Positions 34,086 through 45,221 of a stretch of DNA of 64,000 bases are shown here, piece by piece. Location of the stretch: positions 36,552,908 to 36,616,907 of the forward strand of contig OY970825.1 in assembly GCA_963853835.1 (NCBI GenBank). The letters run 5' to 3'. The notes below the pieces were generated by a model. That model was not told the origin of the DNA. It did no database searches and saw only the letters and a program-made list of their open reading frames with translations. The DNA is from Calendula officinalis. Lineage: Eukaryota > Streptophyta > Magnoliopsida > Asterales > Asteraceae. Made by a program: the position numbers and the translations under genes. Numbering within the stretch: the stretch's first letter is position 1; the number at the start of each line of letters is the position of its first letter.

Positions 34086-36386
34086 ATGGTGGTTATTACT
34101 GAGATCGCTTGTGAAAGCGATGTATATTGTGGCCAGCGTGATTTAAGCATAATTAGTGTGATTAGTGATGATCATAAGAAAGGTGATTATCAGGTGATTA
34201 AATGTGTCGGTGAAGAAGAGAATAATGAAAACAGAGCAACCGTTGATTTGCTTGAGTGGTTGAAGATTAACGGATTTTCTCACAAGTTTGTGAACAATGA
34301 GCAAGTTTTTGTTAAAATCAAGTTTTTGAGGATGAAGAACTCGTTGAGCGGATTGAAAAAGCTCAGATGTTATTTGATGAGAAAAGAAGATGCAGAGATG
34401 TCATTTCTGGTGAAACTCAAATAAAAAGGGTAAGAAATTCGTTGATAATTAATCGCGTTCAAGTTTATATTATAATGTTAGAACTTATGTTTATGATTAT
34501 ATAATTAATTAATAATTAATTTGTTTAACAGGAAATTATGAGAAGCCATAACGATGCATACACTATTGCAATCATGAAAATAAAGGATGCAAGACAGTTA
34601 GTTAAATCGAAGCATCAAGAAATAACATATATTCAACGTGTTTTAAAAAAACTTAAGAAAGTTATTTCAGTTGAAGATATGGATAGCAAGGTATAATTCA
34701 AGCATTCAACTTTCTTTTCTTTTCTTTTTGTTCTGATCACAATATGCGTTTTTAATTAATTGTAGTTAAGGTTAGTTATATTTCCTTGGATCAGGTATAC
34801 AAAATGGATCATACAAAAGATGAAAAACAATTAATTCCTAAAATCAAGCAATTAAAACGCAAGCATGATCAAATATCCTCAAACCAATATGAAATGCAGC
34901 TAGCATTACACCAAAAAGACCAGATTGAACAACTCCTGAAGGTACATATATCTCATATATATAATTTTGTAACTTCTAGAGCTACATGATCGTTACATTT
35001 CAAAATAATTTTAATTTTCTTTAATTGTATGCAGGATTTGAAGAGTGAATTGGAAATATTAAAAGAGGATGTTAGAAAAGCCGGTGCGGTTGCAAAAGAA
35101 ATTAAAAATAATTATATGGAGGAATTTGAAATGGAAAAGAAATTGCGAGCACAATTTATAGCTACAAATGAAATTTGTCAAGAAGCATATGAGAATTTAA
35201 ACACTTTAAAAAAACAGTTAAATGACAAGGTTTGTTGTGAACTTTTAAATCTTACATATTTTTAGTAAACTTAAATTTTAAAGTACTTTTTGGACTGTTT
35301 ACACAATATTTTTTTGTAATTAAGATGATAATCAATGTTTGTTACTTGAATCTACAGAACAAGGAAATAAGGAATTTTGCATCATGTGAAGATGAAGATT
35401 CATTTTATGATTTTTGGGTTGATCAGGTTAGTTATTAGTTATGTTGTTATTATTTAGCTAATTAATACATTAAATGACCAATTAATAGAGTAAAATTCAC
35501 TTCAATTAGGTTAAAATAATGGGTAAATAGGAAACTTTAGCTTATATTCTGTTTAAATTTATACTTGTGGACTAACTTGCTATGTTTACTTTAGGTGGAA
35601 AAAACAATGGATGAATCGGATACAAATGAAAACATGGCTACAAGCACGAGACCAAATACGATCCAAAAAGTTGTTAGCAATTCGGTTACTATCCCAGATG
35701 AAGTAAAATCTGTTTCATCACTAGAAACCGAAACAGAAACGCAAAAAACAGTTGAAGAAAAACACTCAAATGGTCAAACCGAAGAAGCTATTAAACCTAC
35801 TGAGGTGATAGAAAATAACGAAATTGAAACAACAGAGAAATTAACGAAAGAAGAGATTGAGGCTGAGTTGGAAGAAAACATGAAAGCAAAAAAGGCGATG
35901 AGGAAGAAGCGAAAAGCTGAAGAAGCCCGAATGCGGGCTGAGAAACGGGCTGAGAAAGAAGCAGAGGAACGGGCTCAGAAGGAACTCAAGGAAGCCGAGG
36001 AGAAAGAAAAGGTATGTTTCAAGTTGACCCGTTTTTCTATGTTAGACCCGTACCCGTTATAAATAAAATACAACCCGACTTGACCCGTTTCTTTATGTAC
36101 GGTTATGAAGTAAACTAAGTTTGTGCAGGCGAGGTTAAAACGGTTAAAAAAGAAAGGAAAGAAGAGGACAGGTGGCGGCAACATTAAAGGCGGTGACGTG
36201 GCAGGGTCAAATGAGTCAAAGGAGATCGAGTACACAAATGAAAAACAACTTCAATGTTCACCACCAACACCACGAGTTCCGGCGGCGGCAATGGCAATGA
36301 GAAGCAAAGGCCGGTGGCGGTCGATGGCGGTTGCCGCCACTCTTATTCCAGCAATGTTCGTGTTGCACATTGTTAGTTTCTTTTAG
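34086..36386 (+). CDS. PPI-like: PPI-like coiled-coil tail-anchored protein (copy B), one frameshift
   Basis: Seven exons: 34086-34429, 34532-34690, 34795-34941, 35035-35229, 35358-35426, 35595-36011 and 36129-36386. Exons 2-7 all have lengths divisible by three and join in frame. Exon 1 is 344 nt: its frame changes near 34318-34325 at a T5 run, consistent with loss of one base, and the second frame gives the expected FEDEELVERIEKAQ coiled coil. Then come DEKQLIPKIKQLKRKHDQ, a segment ending DSFYDFWVDQ, the KKAMRKKRKAEEARMRAEKR charged helix, KRLKKKGKKR and a terminal hydrophobic anchor. Order and motifs match plant proton pump interactors, about 530 aa. It is either a recent pseudogene or an assembly error at the homopolymer. 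It is the only copy with the full coiled-coil core. Confidence 0.75.
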
Positions 36387-36432
36387 CAATACATCCAAAA
36401 AAAGTTGAAGGTTTTGAGTAATGTAAAGTTAT

Positions 36433-36768
36433 ATGGTAGTTTGTAAACAACTAGATAGATAACTGTTAAAAGGGAGATTTTGGAGTAATCTAACAAATAC
36501 TTGCTCTGTTTTTGTATGAAGATCTTTAATACTTGTAATATATTTTATATTATTAAATTTTGTTTTACATTCTTTTATAATTAAATGAACTTGATGTGTA
36601 AAAAGTTGAGTCAAAGTTAATAACTTCTCAATTCTACAATTTAATATTGATCATTGAGCTTCGATCTTGTAGATAATCATTAAGTATTTTGAGATTTTGT
36701 ATCAAGCTTCTTTAAATTTTTGAATAATTTAGGGAATTAGGGATTTAAAGAAGAATGTAAATGGCTTT
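36433..36768. repeat. 3'-flank block duplicated at 49590-49921
   Basis: About 335 bp just downstream of copy B, from ATGGTAGTTTGTAAACAAC to AAGAAGAATGTAA, recurs at 49590-49921 with only a handful of differences. That makes it much younger than the surrounding module duplication. Confidence 0.85.
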
Positions 36769-37581
36769 TTTCCCAATCTTTGAGCTAATTTACTCTGATT
36801 TTTATTTTAATTTGTTGGTACATCATATATGGATTCTATTTGCAGATCTTGATATATGTTCCTGACTTCTAACTCATTATAAATAAGAAATCTTGAGTTA
36901 TGTTTCGTTTGTCGATCACATGTTAGAATAACTAACGAAATTTCGTGTGTTTCTCAAATATAGTTTTTATTGTTTTTCAAATGCCACCAAAACAGAAATT
37001 AAGGATTAAAAAAGCTTTCATATTGTAATTTTTAAGTTTATGATATTTAGAGCTATGTGTGTGATTTTGATATTTAATCTTATATTTCGATTTTCACGTG
37101 TCTTTTTACAAAAAGAATTTTTTTGTAATTGATTAAATTTACAACTACATCAAACTAGACATCCTAATTTATCTAATATTAGAATGTATATGTTAGTAAG
37201 GCTGCATGGTGTGGGTCGGGTGGCGTGGGCGTGGGGCTGAGGTGGCCGCTCGCCACGGCGTGCTTAACCGGGGAATACCGCCCCCCTACACGGCGCGGGT
37301 GCGGTGGTGGAGAGGGGTGGCCACGGGAACGGGAGTTAACGGGGTGGAGCGAGCTTTTTGATGCAGATTACGAGCGGAAAATTAAAAAAAGAAAAGAAGA
37401 AGTTAATATTTGAGTGAGCTGTGCAGAATGGGAAAAAAAAGATGGAGGATGGAGTTGCAGGAAAACAACGATGAAGATGAAGATAATATCTTAGGTTTAG
37501 GTTTGGGCTTGGGTTTTTAAAAAGATTGTTTTGGGCTTTATTTTAACCAACTATCTAGACCCACTCAACCTATATATCTTA
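36769..37581. other. Downstream flank of copy B; GC-rich patch
   Basis: 36830-37200 is homologous to 46905-47110 and 47550-47730 downstream of copy C. 37200-37370 is a GC-rich patch (GGTGGCGTGGGCG) in an otherwise AT-rich area, with only an artefactual ORF. No gene. Confidence 0.5.
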
Positions 37582-37760
37582 ACTAGCTACATGATCGGGC
37601 GGGTATGCTTCAAAATTTAGTATGTAGAAAAATCCCAACAAAGATTAATAATTTTATAAATGACATAATAATGTTGTAGCTGTAATGATGAATTGGTAGA
37701 AAAAATCGATACATTAAGAAATGTTACATAAAGGTTTAGTAACAGTATATTAATTACTGT
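37582..37760 (-). mobile_element. Helitron 3' end, inverse orientation, second family member
   Basis: ACTAG at 37582-37586 is the reverse complement of CTAGT, next to a host A. Inward lies GGGCGGGTATGCTTCAA, matching the reverse complement of 13016-13029. Homology to 12860-13053 then continues (AATGACATAA, AATGTTACATAAA). The GC hairpin has decayed here. The far end was not found. Confidence 0.6.
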
Positions 37761-38565
37761 CAAAAATCATACATTTTTTTGTGCGGAATTACTGTGTTAA
37801 AATAGTTTATACATTTTAATTAGTATAATATACAAATGGCCTCATCTAAAATGGTTTATAATTTTATTAATAAACTGCTGATTATTTGAAAATGCTGCAA
37901 AAAAATTTATGAAATTTTGGAAAATTTTTAAAAACAGATTTACATTGCCCAAATGTGAAAGTCTTTAAATTATTGAAGTTTTTTGTAGTGTAATATACTG
38001 GAAAAAAGTTATGAGCTTTTTTTCAGAATGAGCCGGTATTAAAAAAAATTATTTGTTGTTACAAATACTACAGTTTAAGAAAATTTTAAAAAAATCCAGT
38101 TTTAAACCGTGCAGTTTCAAATACTGCAAATAGTATTTAAATCTGTGAGATACATCAACATTTTATTGTATTTGTAGTATAACACATATTTAATCAGAAC
38201 ATAACATTAAGGTTTAAAAGTATTGTCTAGAAACTGACCTTGAGTGCTTTGTTTTTGCAGAGAATAATGGTGTGAATCCTTGTAGACGCTAAAATAACAC
38301 CGGGTAAGGTGATTAATATTATTTAAACAGGTGGATGAATTAGTATACTACATTTACGGTGATTCAAGGATTTATTTTAGGATATGATCAAATATTTAAA
38401 AACAGTATATTCCTTTTGGAAAAGGAGATAATACATCGAAATCATCTTTTAAAAACTAATTGCCTTTTATTCGATTTGTTGTTGAAATTAAGCCAGATGA
38501 CAGGCTGCATTCCTCAACCATACCATATTTGGACGCCTTAAATTCCGGTTTAGCATTAACTGATT
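37761..38565. other. Intergenic, no gene seen
   Basis: AT-rich; probably the interior of the Helitron remnant. A 60-codon ORF at 38359 has no recognisable similarity. Confidence 0.4.
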
Positions 38566-38699
38566 AATCCTGCCCTATTGAATTGTCGTTGAGGAATGGT
38601 TGTATGGTTGGACCAATGAGAGATTTACAGGTGGCATTTTCCGCCAATCAGGATCGAGCATTGTGCTGAGGTGTCATACAATAATGGGGTGTAGCTAGC
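38566..38699 (+). repeat. 130-bp repeat, copy 1
   Basis: From ATCCTGCCCTATTGAATTG to ATAATGGGGTGTAGC, recurring in the same orientation at 40981-41109 with few changes. The ATAATGGGGTGTAGC end looks like a PIF/Harbinger MITE terminus, but the partner end is not seen. Confidence 0.75.
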
Positions 38700-39080
38700 T
38701 TTTTTTAATTTGACCCATATGGATTAAACATAACCCGGATTGACCCGTTTGTACCAATATACTTCAAAATTGCCACCTCTGTCATCCACTAACTTATCTT
38801 ATTTCGCCCATTACGTATAAAACATAACTCGTCCTGACAGGTTCGGGTACACGTAGAATTATATAACGATCCCTAAATTCAACTAAATATTTCATGAAAA
38901 AGTTGAGTTCGTATACTCACCATATCCATGTTGATGTAACGCTCAATTTGTGTGTCTTCGTATAACCTGTTCACGTAAATCCAATTAAAAATTAATAACT
39001 ATTTCATAACACATGTGGAGCAAGTTGGTGGCAAAACAACCAGGTCGGACAGGTTCGGGTTAAAAAAAGAGAAATACATA

Positions 39081-39240
39081 CGACAAGATAAGGACCATCA
39101 TCTTGCTTGTACATAATCCAAGCGACACCAGTATCCAACCCTAATGCCATTTTAGCTGCCCATGTTAAGTAAGCATGAACACCTGCTCCAAACGATGCTT
39201 GACTGTTTGCCTCATATTCATTCTCTAACTGCCCCATTTA
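39081..39240 (-). pseudogene. Beta-galactosidase (GH35) exon fragment
   Basis: On the minus strand the segment reads GQLENEYEANSQ, then HAYLTWAAKMALGLDTGVAW and KQDDGP, closely resembling plant GH35 beta-galactosidases around their ENEY acid/base motif. It is followed by a GT at the expected exon end. Neighbouring exons are not found. 38880-38970 has a second short exon-like piece (YEDTQIERYINMDM) that I do not place. A solitary exon between two direct repeats points to a captured or decayed gene piece. Confidence 0.75.
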
Positions 39241-40980
39241 CCAAATTCTATAGAAGAACCATGACTATTTGTATTTTGTACATTTTTTAATCTTTATATC
39301 CCTAACATAGTAGATATTGGTAAATGGTATAAACGAAAGAAATCTTGCTTTAAAAAAATCACAAAACCAAAGAGATGGTGATTTTCACAGAACCAATGAA
39401 GTTTTGACTCTGGATAATTTTCAACTGTTACAAATAACAATTAAGTTTTTGTCAATATGACTCACCACGAATTACTCTCATGAAATACTTTCACATTCGT
39501 TGCTAAAAATTCCAAATTCTATAGTCATGTATTAATCAACTAAAGACACATCAAAATCAACGATGAGAAATACAGGCAAATATAGGCATTAAACATGGTT
39601 GAACCAAAACTCACTGATTTCCTTGAAAGGCAACTATAAGACTTCAAATTATCATCTTATGTGCGAATATAGGCATTAAACTCAACTCTACGGACCAGAT
39701 CAATATGTTCATCAGGTCATGGCCCAATAACGAAATTGTGGTATAATCTGTAAATGGAAGTAACACACAATTTATGTGTTCAGTTCACCGATAAATAAAG
39801 TTAGTTTGACTAAAAGTTTAATTTACATATTAGTTTCTTACTGACCTCGCCAAACAGAAGAATTATTGTGAATGAAATAAGAATAACAGCCGCAAGATGT
39901 GACCAGGCTGTCCAGGAAAATCGGGAGAGACTGAGAAAGATAGTATCAATTTCAAATTTAAACTGTTTTTGTAACAACGTTTTAGAGCAAAATTACAGCA
40001 AAATATAAAAATGAAAACTACATCCATTTCAACAGCATTACAAATAAAATGTTGTCTTCTAACCACTGGAAAATTGGAAAACAATCAAGATTAGTTACAT
40101 TAGAAGCATCTATTAAATAACTTACTGTAAGCATCAAGTTTGAGTTGAAATAACATAAACACTAATATGTTTAAATTTCATAACGATCCAAAGTTTGTAT
40201 CATCTAACCTAAATTCTGTTCCACTTAGGCTTCATATACAATAATATCAGTTTGAATACATGCGTACCATCTACATCATAAGTGGAATAACTTATTCTCT
40301 CTATTTCACCCAATGTGTACCATTTACATCACGAAAAATTGAAAGTCCATACGAAATTACAAAATTAAAACCTAGAATTAACGATTGAAACCTAATAACT
40401 CAAGTATAAAATTCTAAACCAATAATCAGAACATAGAAGATTCATGAACTAAAAAGAGAGTTCCAAACATTTATCAAAATAATAAGATGAATTTTACCTA
40501 TTTAACTGTAAGAAACGATGGGAGGAAGAGAGCGCGGAGGAGGCAGGCTATATCGCTATACAATTTAATAATAATAATATAATTAAACAAAATAATAATA
40601 ATAAAAACCTACCTTAATTTGATGCATTCTCAGGAGATTTGCTAAAGGAGAAAAAACTGTAGTGTTTCCATTGCAATGCGAGACTATACAAACGTAAGAT
40701 TTTAATTAACACAATAAAAAAACAAAAAACCTATAGTGAAGTTTCAAGTAGATAGCATCTACAACTTCGACAGGGGTTCAATGATTTTGATGAGTAAGGT
40801 TTCGTAAATTGGTCGAAAACAAAGAAGGACATCTGATTATTAGGGTCTCGTGATTGTTGGTAGACGAAGATGATAGCGATGTATAAAGAAACAGAGTTTC
40901 CAGAGATAAGATGGAGAGAATACTAAAGAATCGGGTGTTTCAAATTTGAAGTATATCTTGCTCAAGAAGATATGCAAATA
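39241..40980. other. Intergenic, no gene seen
   Basis: AT-rich. The ORFs at 39863-40084 and 40840-41061 (minus) have no conserved motif. Confidence 0.4.
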
Positions 40981-41109
40981 ATCCTGCCCTATTGAATTGT
41001 CGTTGAGGAATGGTTGTATGGTTGGACCAATGAGAGATTTACAGGTGGCATTTTCGGCCAATCAGGATCGAGCATTGTGCTGAGGTGTCGTACAATAATG
41101 GGGTGTAGC
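40981..41109 (+). repeat. 130-bp repeat, copy 2
   Basis: Same orientation as 38566-38699. The two copies bracket the beta-galactosidase fragment. Confidence 0.75.
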
Positions 41110-41484
41110 CTCATATATAGGTTAAGATTGTTTTTATTTTTAATTCTTTTTAATTCTTACATCTTAATTCTTAATTCTTTTTATTTTTATTAAAAGGTTA
41201 TTAATTTTATGTTTAAAAAATAAAGTGAAAAGAAATGATGAGATGGAAAAATAAATAGTATGGTTTGGGGTGGTGGGTATTTCCTGGATAAAGTGGAGTG
41301 GTGTGGTGTGGTTGCTGAGGTGGCAGATGATGTGGCAGAAAAAATGGGGTGGTGGTGGTGCCCATACCCCATAGTCTAAAATTATCTATCAATATGCCGC
41401 ATCAGTAAAATTCTCATAAACATCTAGTCCATCCGTCCCATAAAAAAGTTTTTATTTCTCTTTAGCACAAGTTTTTAAAAGATA

Positions 41485-41726
41485 CTCCCTCTGTCCCATA
41501 AAAAAGTTCTCATTTCATTTGAGCACAAAAATTTAGGCAATAGTTAGTAGTAGGGTCTTTGGTATTATTTTTTATTAGAATATAACGTTAATTGGAGAGA
41601 GAAAGTGCTTTTAAGCTATAGTTAGTGGTGGGGTCCATAATAATAATATTATTTAATAGAAATGAAAACTTTTTTATGGGACAAAATTTAAGATGGAAAT
41701 GAGAATTTTTTTTGGGACGGAGGGAG
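41485..41726. mobile_element. Stowaway MITE nested in an older Stowaway-like remnant
   Basis: Starts CTCCCTCTGTCCC and ends GGGACGGAGGGAG, with TA at 41483-41484 and 41727-41728; 242 bp. The surrounding 41425-41484 (CCATCCGTCCC start) is the left end of an older element. The paralogous site near 47860 reads straight through AAAAGATAATTAG, the empty site. Confidence 0.93.
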
Positions 41727-42189
41727 TAATTAGTAGTGCGGCCCTTGAAAATTATTTTGACTAAAATGTAGGTGTTTATTTTGACTAGGTGTTACAGTGG
41801 TGGCAATTCAATGTATGCACTTCTTGGTATGAATTGTAGCATGTTGCTGGTTTACCTAAATTGTATTTTGAGAGCCTTAACAATCTCCAGTTTTGCTTAT
41901 TAAAAATGTGATTTTTTTGTGTTATACATGGCTTTCACACACACACAAGTGATTAAAACTACTAAAATACTAATTACTAAATTACTAAAGACGTATCAAT
42001 CCCTCAAAGAGAGCCAACCATAACACCATGTTCAAACCAGTAAAACAATGATCATGAATGTTCTATTATCTTGTTTTGTCCTTTTTAGATTTTGAACCCT
42101 AGAAATAGCTTCTCAAAGAGGACTTTTTGGCAATTGGAAATGGCATCAGGGGTGAAAATGGCATCCAAATTCCTAAGTTGAAGCAACAA

Positions 42190-42860
42190 AGATGATAAAT
42201 TTGTGGATCAATTTCTATCCTCAATCACTCTGCAACCAAAACCTAACAAAGATATAGCACAAGTTAACCAATTGATTGAAGTTTGAAGCACAACAGCATA
42301 CCTGTAACTGTTGATTGAGCAATGCTGTAGGAAGATTAACTGCTTTTATATGAATTGCTTCTCAAAATTCGGAATCAGTTGCTTAGATGATCTCTCATTG
42401 AATTCAAGCCTTCTGCATTAAGCATAGAAAGAACAAATATCAATTTTCACCCTAATAGATGAGGAAAATTGACCAATGACAAAAGTACACTAATTGTGTA
42501 TGAAAATCTCAAAATCTACCAATAACCACGAAACCCTAATTGTGGCTGAAAATCTACCAATGACACAAAAACCCTAATTGCTGATGAACTAAATCTACCA
42601 ATGGCGCAAAAACCTAACTGATGATGACCTAAATCTGTCATATAACACCAAAATCCTAATTTAAGTTGAACTAAGGCTACTGATGGCGTAAAAAGCCATT
42701 TGATGAACTAAATCTCCAAATGGCGGACAAGAACCCTAACTGGCGGTGAACTAAACTAACTTACACATCATCGGAATCATCAACAGCAAAAAAAAACTCG
42801 ATTTGAAGCTCCATTAATGTTGAAATCAGAACACACCTGAGATCGGATCGAAGGAAAGAA
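42190..42860. repeat. 3' flank of U6 copy 1 with imperfect minisatellite
   Basis: Homologous to 15461-15885 and 49470-50620. The part 42480-42760 is an imperfect tandem repeat of about 45-bp units containing AACTAAATCTACCAATGG and AAAACCCTAA. Unit number differs from copy 2. Confidence 0.7.
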
Positions 42861-42863
42861 AAA

Positions 42864-42913
42864 AAAATTTGGACCATTTCTCGATTTGTGCGTGTCATCC
42901 TTGCGCAGGGGCC

Positions 42914-42945
<32 letters not shown>

Positions 42946-42965
42946 TCGGATGTCCCCGAAGGGAC
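42864..42965 (-). ncRNA. U6: U6 spliceosomal snRNA
   Basis: On the minus strand the sequence starts GTCCCTTCGGGGACATCC at 42965. It contains the ACAGAGAAGATTAGCATGG core (the ACAGAGA box pairs with 5' splice sites) and ends AAATGGTCCAAA before a T-run (Pol III terminator, 42858-42867). It matches the plant U6 sequence as I know it with no difference. It is transcribed by Pol III in plants. The upstream USE and TATA elements are at the right spacing, although the USE has extra Gs. Confidence 0.97.
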
Positions 42966-42988
42966 GATCATTGCTGCTTGCTTGCGCC

Positions 42989-43032
42989 TTATAAACAACA
43001 GAAGAAACACCGTTCTGGCCGATGTGGGGGAA
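42989..43032 (-). promoter_or_regulatory. U6 promoter: USE and TATA box
   Basis: TTTATAA (42989-42995) lies about 25 bp upstream of the U6 start. The upstream sequence element reads CCCCCACATCGG (43020-43031), against the consensus RTCCCACATCG, with two extra bases. The USE-to-TATA spacing of about 25 bp is the one plants use for Pol III snRNA genes. Confidence 0.9.
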
Positions 43033-43854
43033 CTGCTGAAAACAGTCAAATTTGCCGATTAAATATAAAAATATACGTAAAATTAATGAAATCCAATAAA
43101 ATACAATATGTTATTATCTTTTCGATTATAATTTCTAATTTAAGATGTTTAATGATCAATTGTATTTTGAACTAATCGTATTTGTTAATATGAGTTTGTT
43201 CGTTTTACATGTTTTTTACAACAATAATTTTACATATTTCACATATCTTTCATGTTTTATACTACTATGAATTTACATAATCATGACCCGTTCATTTTTA
43301 TTTTATCCTATTTTGTCATATTATTATTTTAATTTTTTTTTCCACCTCACATTTTTGCTGGAGATATTTTAGGAAGAAGTCTCTCTATCTCCGAGTAGAG
43401 ATACCATTGTCTACATCTAACCTCCCTCATACTTTACATTTGGCGGGATTGGACTTTGTTGTTGTGCTAATATGAGTTTCTTACTGTAGTTATGTAGCTT
43501 GAAATAAACACGTATGAATAATATGTGAAAAGAACATCTTTCTTAGTTAAAACAGTAATGTATTGACAATTTGTTGTTCAAGTGCCATAAAACCATGTAC
43601 AAGCAAATAGTCAATATTTTGTATACTTGAATACTGCATGTTATTACCATCCTCTATGAACCCTTGCTAGTTGACTTTCCAAGAATAAAGTCAAACAGTG
43701 ATCATGGATTAAAAAATGTGCTTTACAAGAATTTCAGCAAAGACAATATAAAAATTGTCAATTGTCACCCCTTATCGATAGCAAACGCTATAACAATTTT
43801 GTATTAATGTTATTACCAATTGTATAAGTGAAATTAAACACGAAAAACTAAATT
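43033..43854. repeat. Upstream flank of U6 copy 1
   Basis: Homologous to 50790-51480 upstream of U6 copy 2 and partly to 51516-52020. Contains no accepted ORF. Confidence 0.65.
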
Positions 43855-44185
43855 CGACTGTCAAAGTCAACATCATCCACACCTTCTTATCCAATATCCC
43901 TTTTCAAAAGTGTCTCTCCTTTGACTTTTGGAGATTTAAAAGTCAACTTCCTTTTCCTCCATGGAAATATGATTCTTTTCAAGATTTGTGTTTCTGATCG
44001 ATTCATAGGGTTTTTTCGTTTTATAATTTTGGTTAAAATATATCTGATACTCTGTAATTGAACCACCAGCATGATTTGCATAAGCAAAAGTTTCATAGCT
44101 TAAAGATTTTTTTATATTAAAATCGATTTCTTCATAATCAATTCCTATCTGATCCATCAAATGAGTCCGTGTCAAACGAATAACT
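43855..44185 (-). pseudogene. Fragment of the NT-C2 gene (segmental copy N2)
   Basis: Matches exon 3 of the intact gene (about 53295-53660). The minus-strand reading shows NIKKSLSYETFAYANHAGG, as in the parent, then is shifted by small indels. Both splice sites and the other exons are missing. Confidence 0.85.
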
Positions 44186-45221
44186 GATTTTAACAGTTCA
44201 TTTGCACATCTCTCAAACCATAATGCAATTGTATAGTTTATGAGTATGGGTGTAGTCAAAATCAAATTGTGGAACTTTTTATGTCATCTTATTTTTTTTT
44301 ATTTTTTTGAAAAATTTTAAATTTTAGAAGATGAATTATTATATATCTTGAATGATCGTTAAGGTAGTACGAGCTCGGGTTATTGTTTTAAATAATCCTA
44401 CATCAATTCAAATTTTTTACCACCTTGGACATTTTGTACAAGTCAAAATAAGTTGCATATGTTTAACATTTGACTTTGATAGGTAATAGTTTTGTTTGAG
44501 AAAATTCACGATTTAAATTTATAGGGCATAACTTAAAATAAAAAATAATAAGATTACTATGGATAACTCATCGACTTAATCTGCATTTGTTTAAGATTTA
44601 TATTTGTTAACTTACTTTAATATCTATTCAAATTGAGGAATTAGTTAAATATTACATCTATAAATATCTACTTTAATCAAGTTGTTTAATTATTTACATT
44701 TGTGTTTTAAAATAGATTTTGTAAATCATTTTAAGGTAACTTTTTTTCTTTGTTCAAATTCATCAATTATTTGAAGGTAAAATAATTATATTTGCATTTA
44801 TTACGCAAATTTATATTAATCCAATTTACTTAAACCTAATTCAATGAACCGGATATATGGAACGATAAAGATATTAATAATGAATAAATAAACTACTACT
44901 AATCCTGTTTTTGTTTGAACGGAATAGTAATCCATTTAGAACTCGTATTCTCTTCATCCTATAAATATAAATCCCAAGTTAAACCAGCAACCCTATAAAT
45001 TCATCGTCAATTCTGCAAGTATTCGTTCATCATCTACGACTGTTCGGATTACTTCAACTGTGAGTTGTTTTTCCTTCACGATTATATTTGATTCGTTCCT
45101 GTTAATCGATGCATGTCTTTTGTTTTAATTGCTAATTTAATTGAATCGTTAGCTGTAGTTGGATTTTTTTGACAACATATTATTATTCATCGATTTGCAG
45201 AAGCTGTGATCGTTTTTCAAT
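44186..45221 (+). promoter_or_regulatory. Upstream region of PPI-like copy C
   Basis: 44500-45221 is homologous to the promoter regions of copies A and B: CTATAAATATAAATCC near 44960, TTCTGCAAGTATTCGTTCAT near 45010, and a 5' UTR intron ending CGATTTGCAG before AAGCTGTGATCG. Confidence 0.55.

Noticed and set aside
37225..37413. 62-codon ORF in a GC-rich patch
   Set aside because: Arg/Gly-biased translation of a GC patch; no domain or splice context.
40840..41061. 73-codon minus-strand ORF
   Set aside because: Overlaps the 130-bp repeat and shows no conserved motif.
42780..43175. ORFs on both strands across the U6 gene
   Set aside because: They are translations of U6 and its promoter, repeated at 50584-50934.
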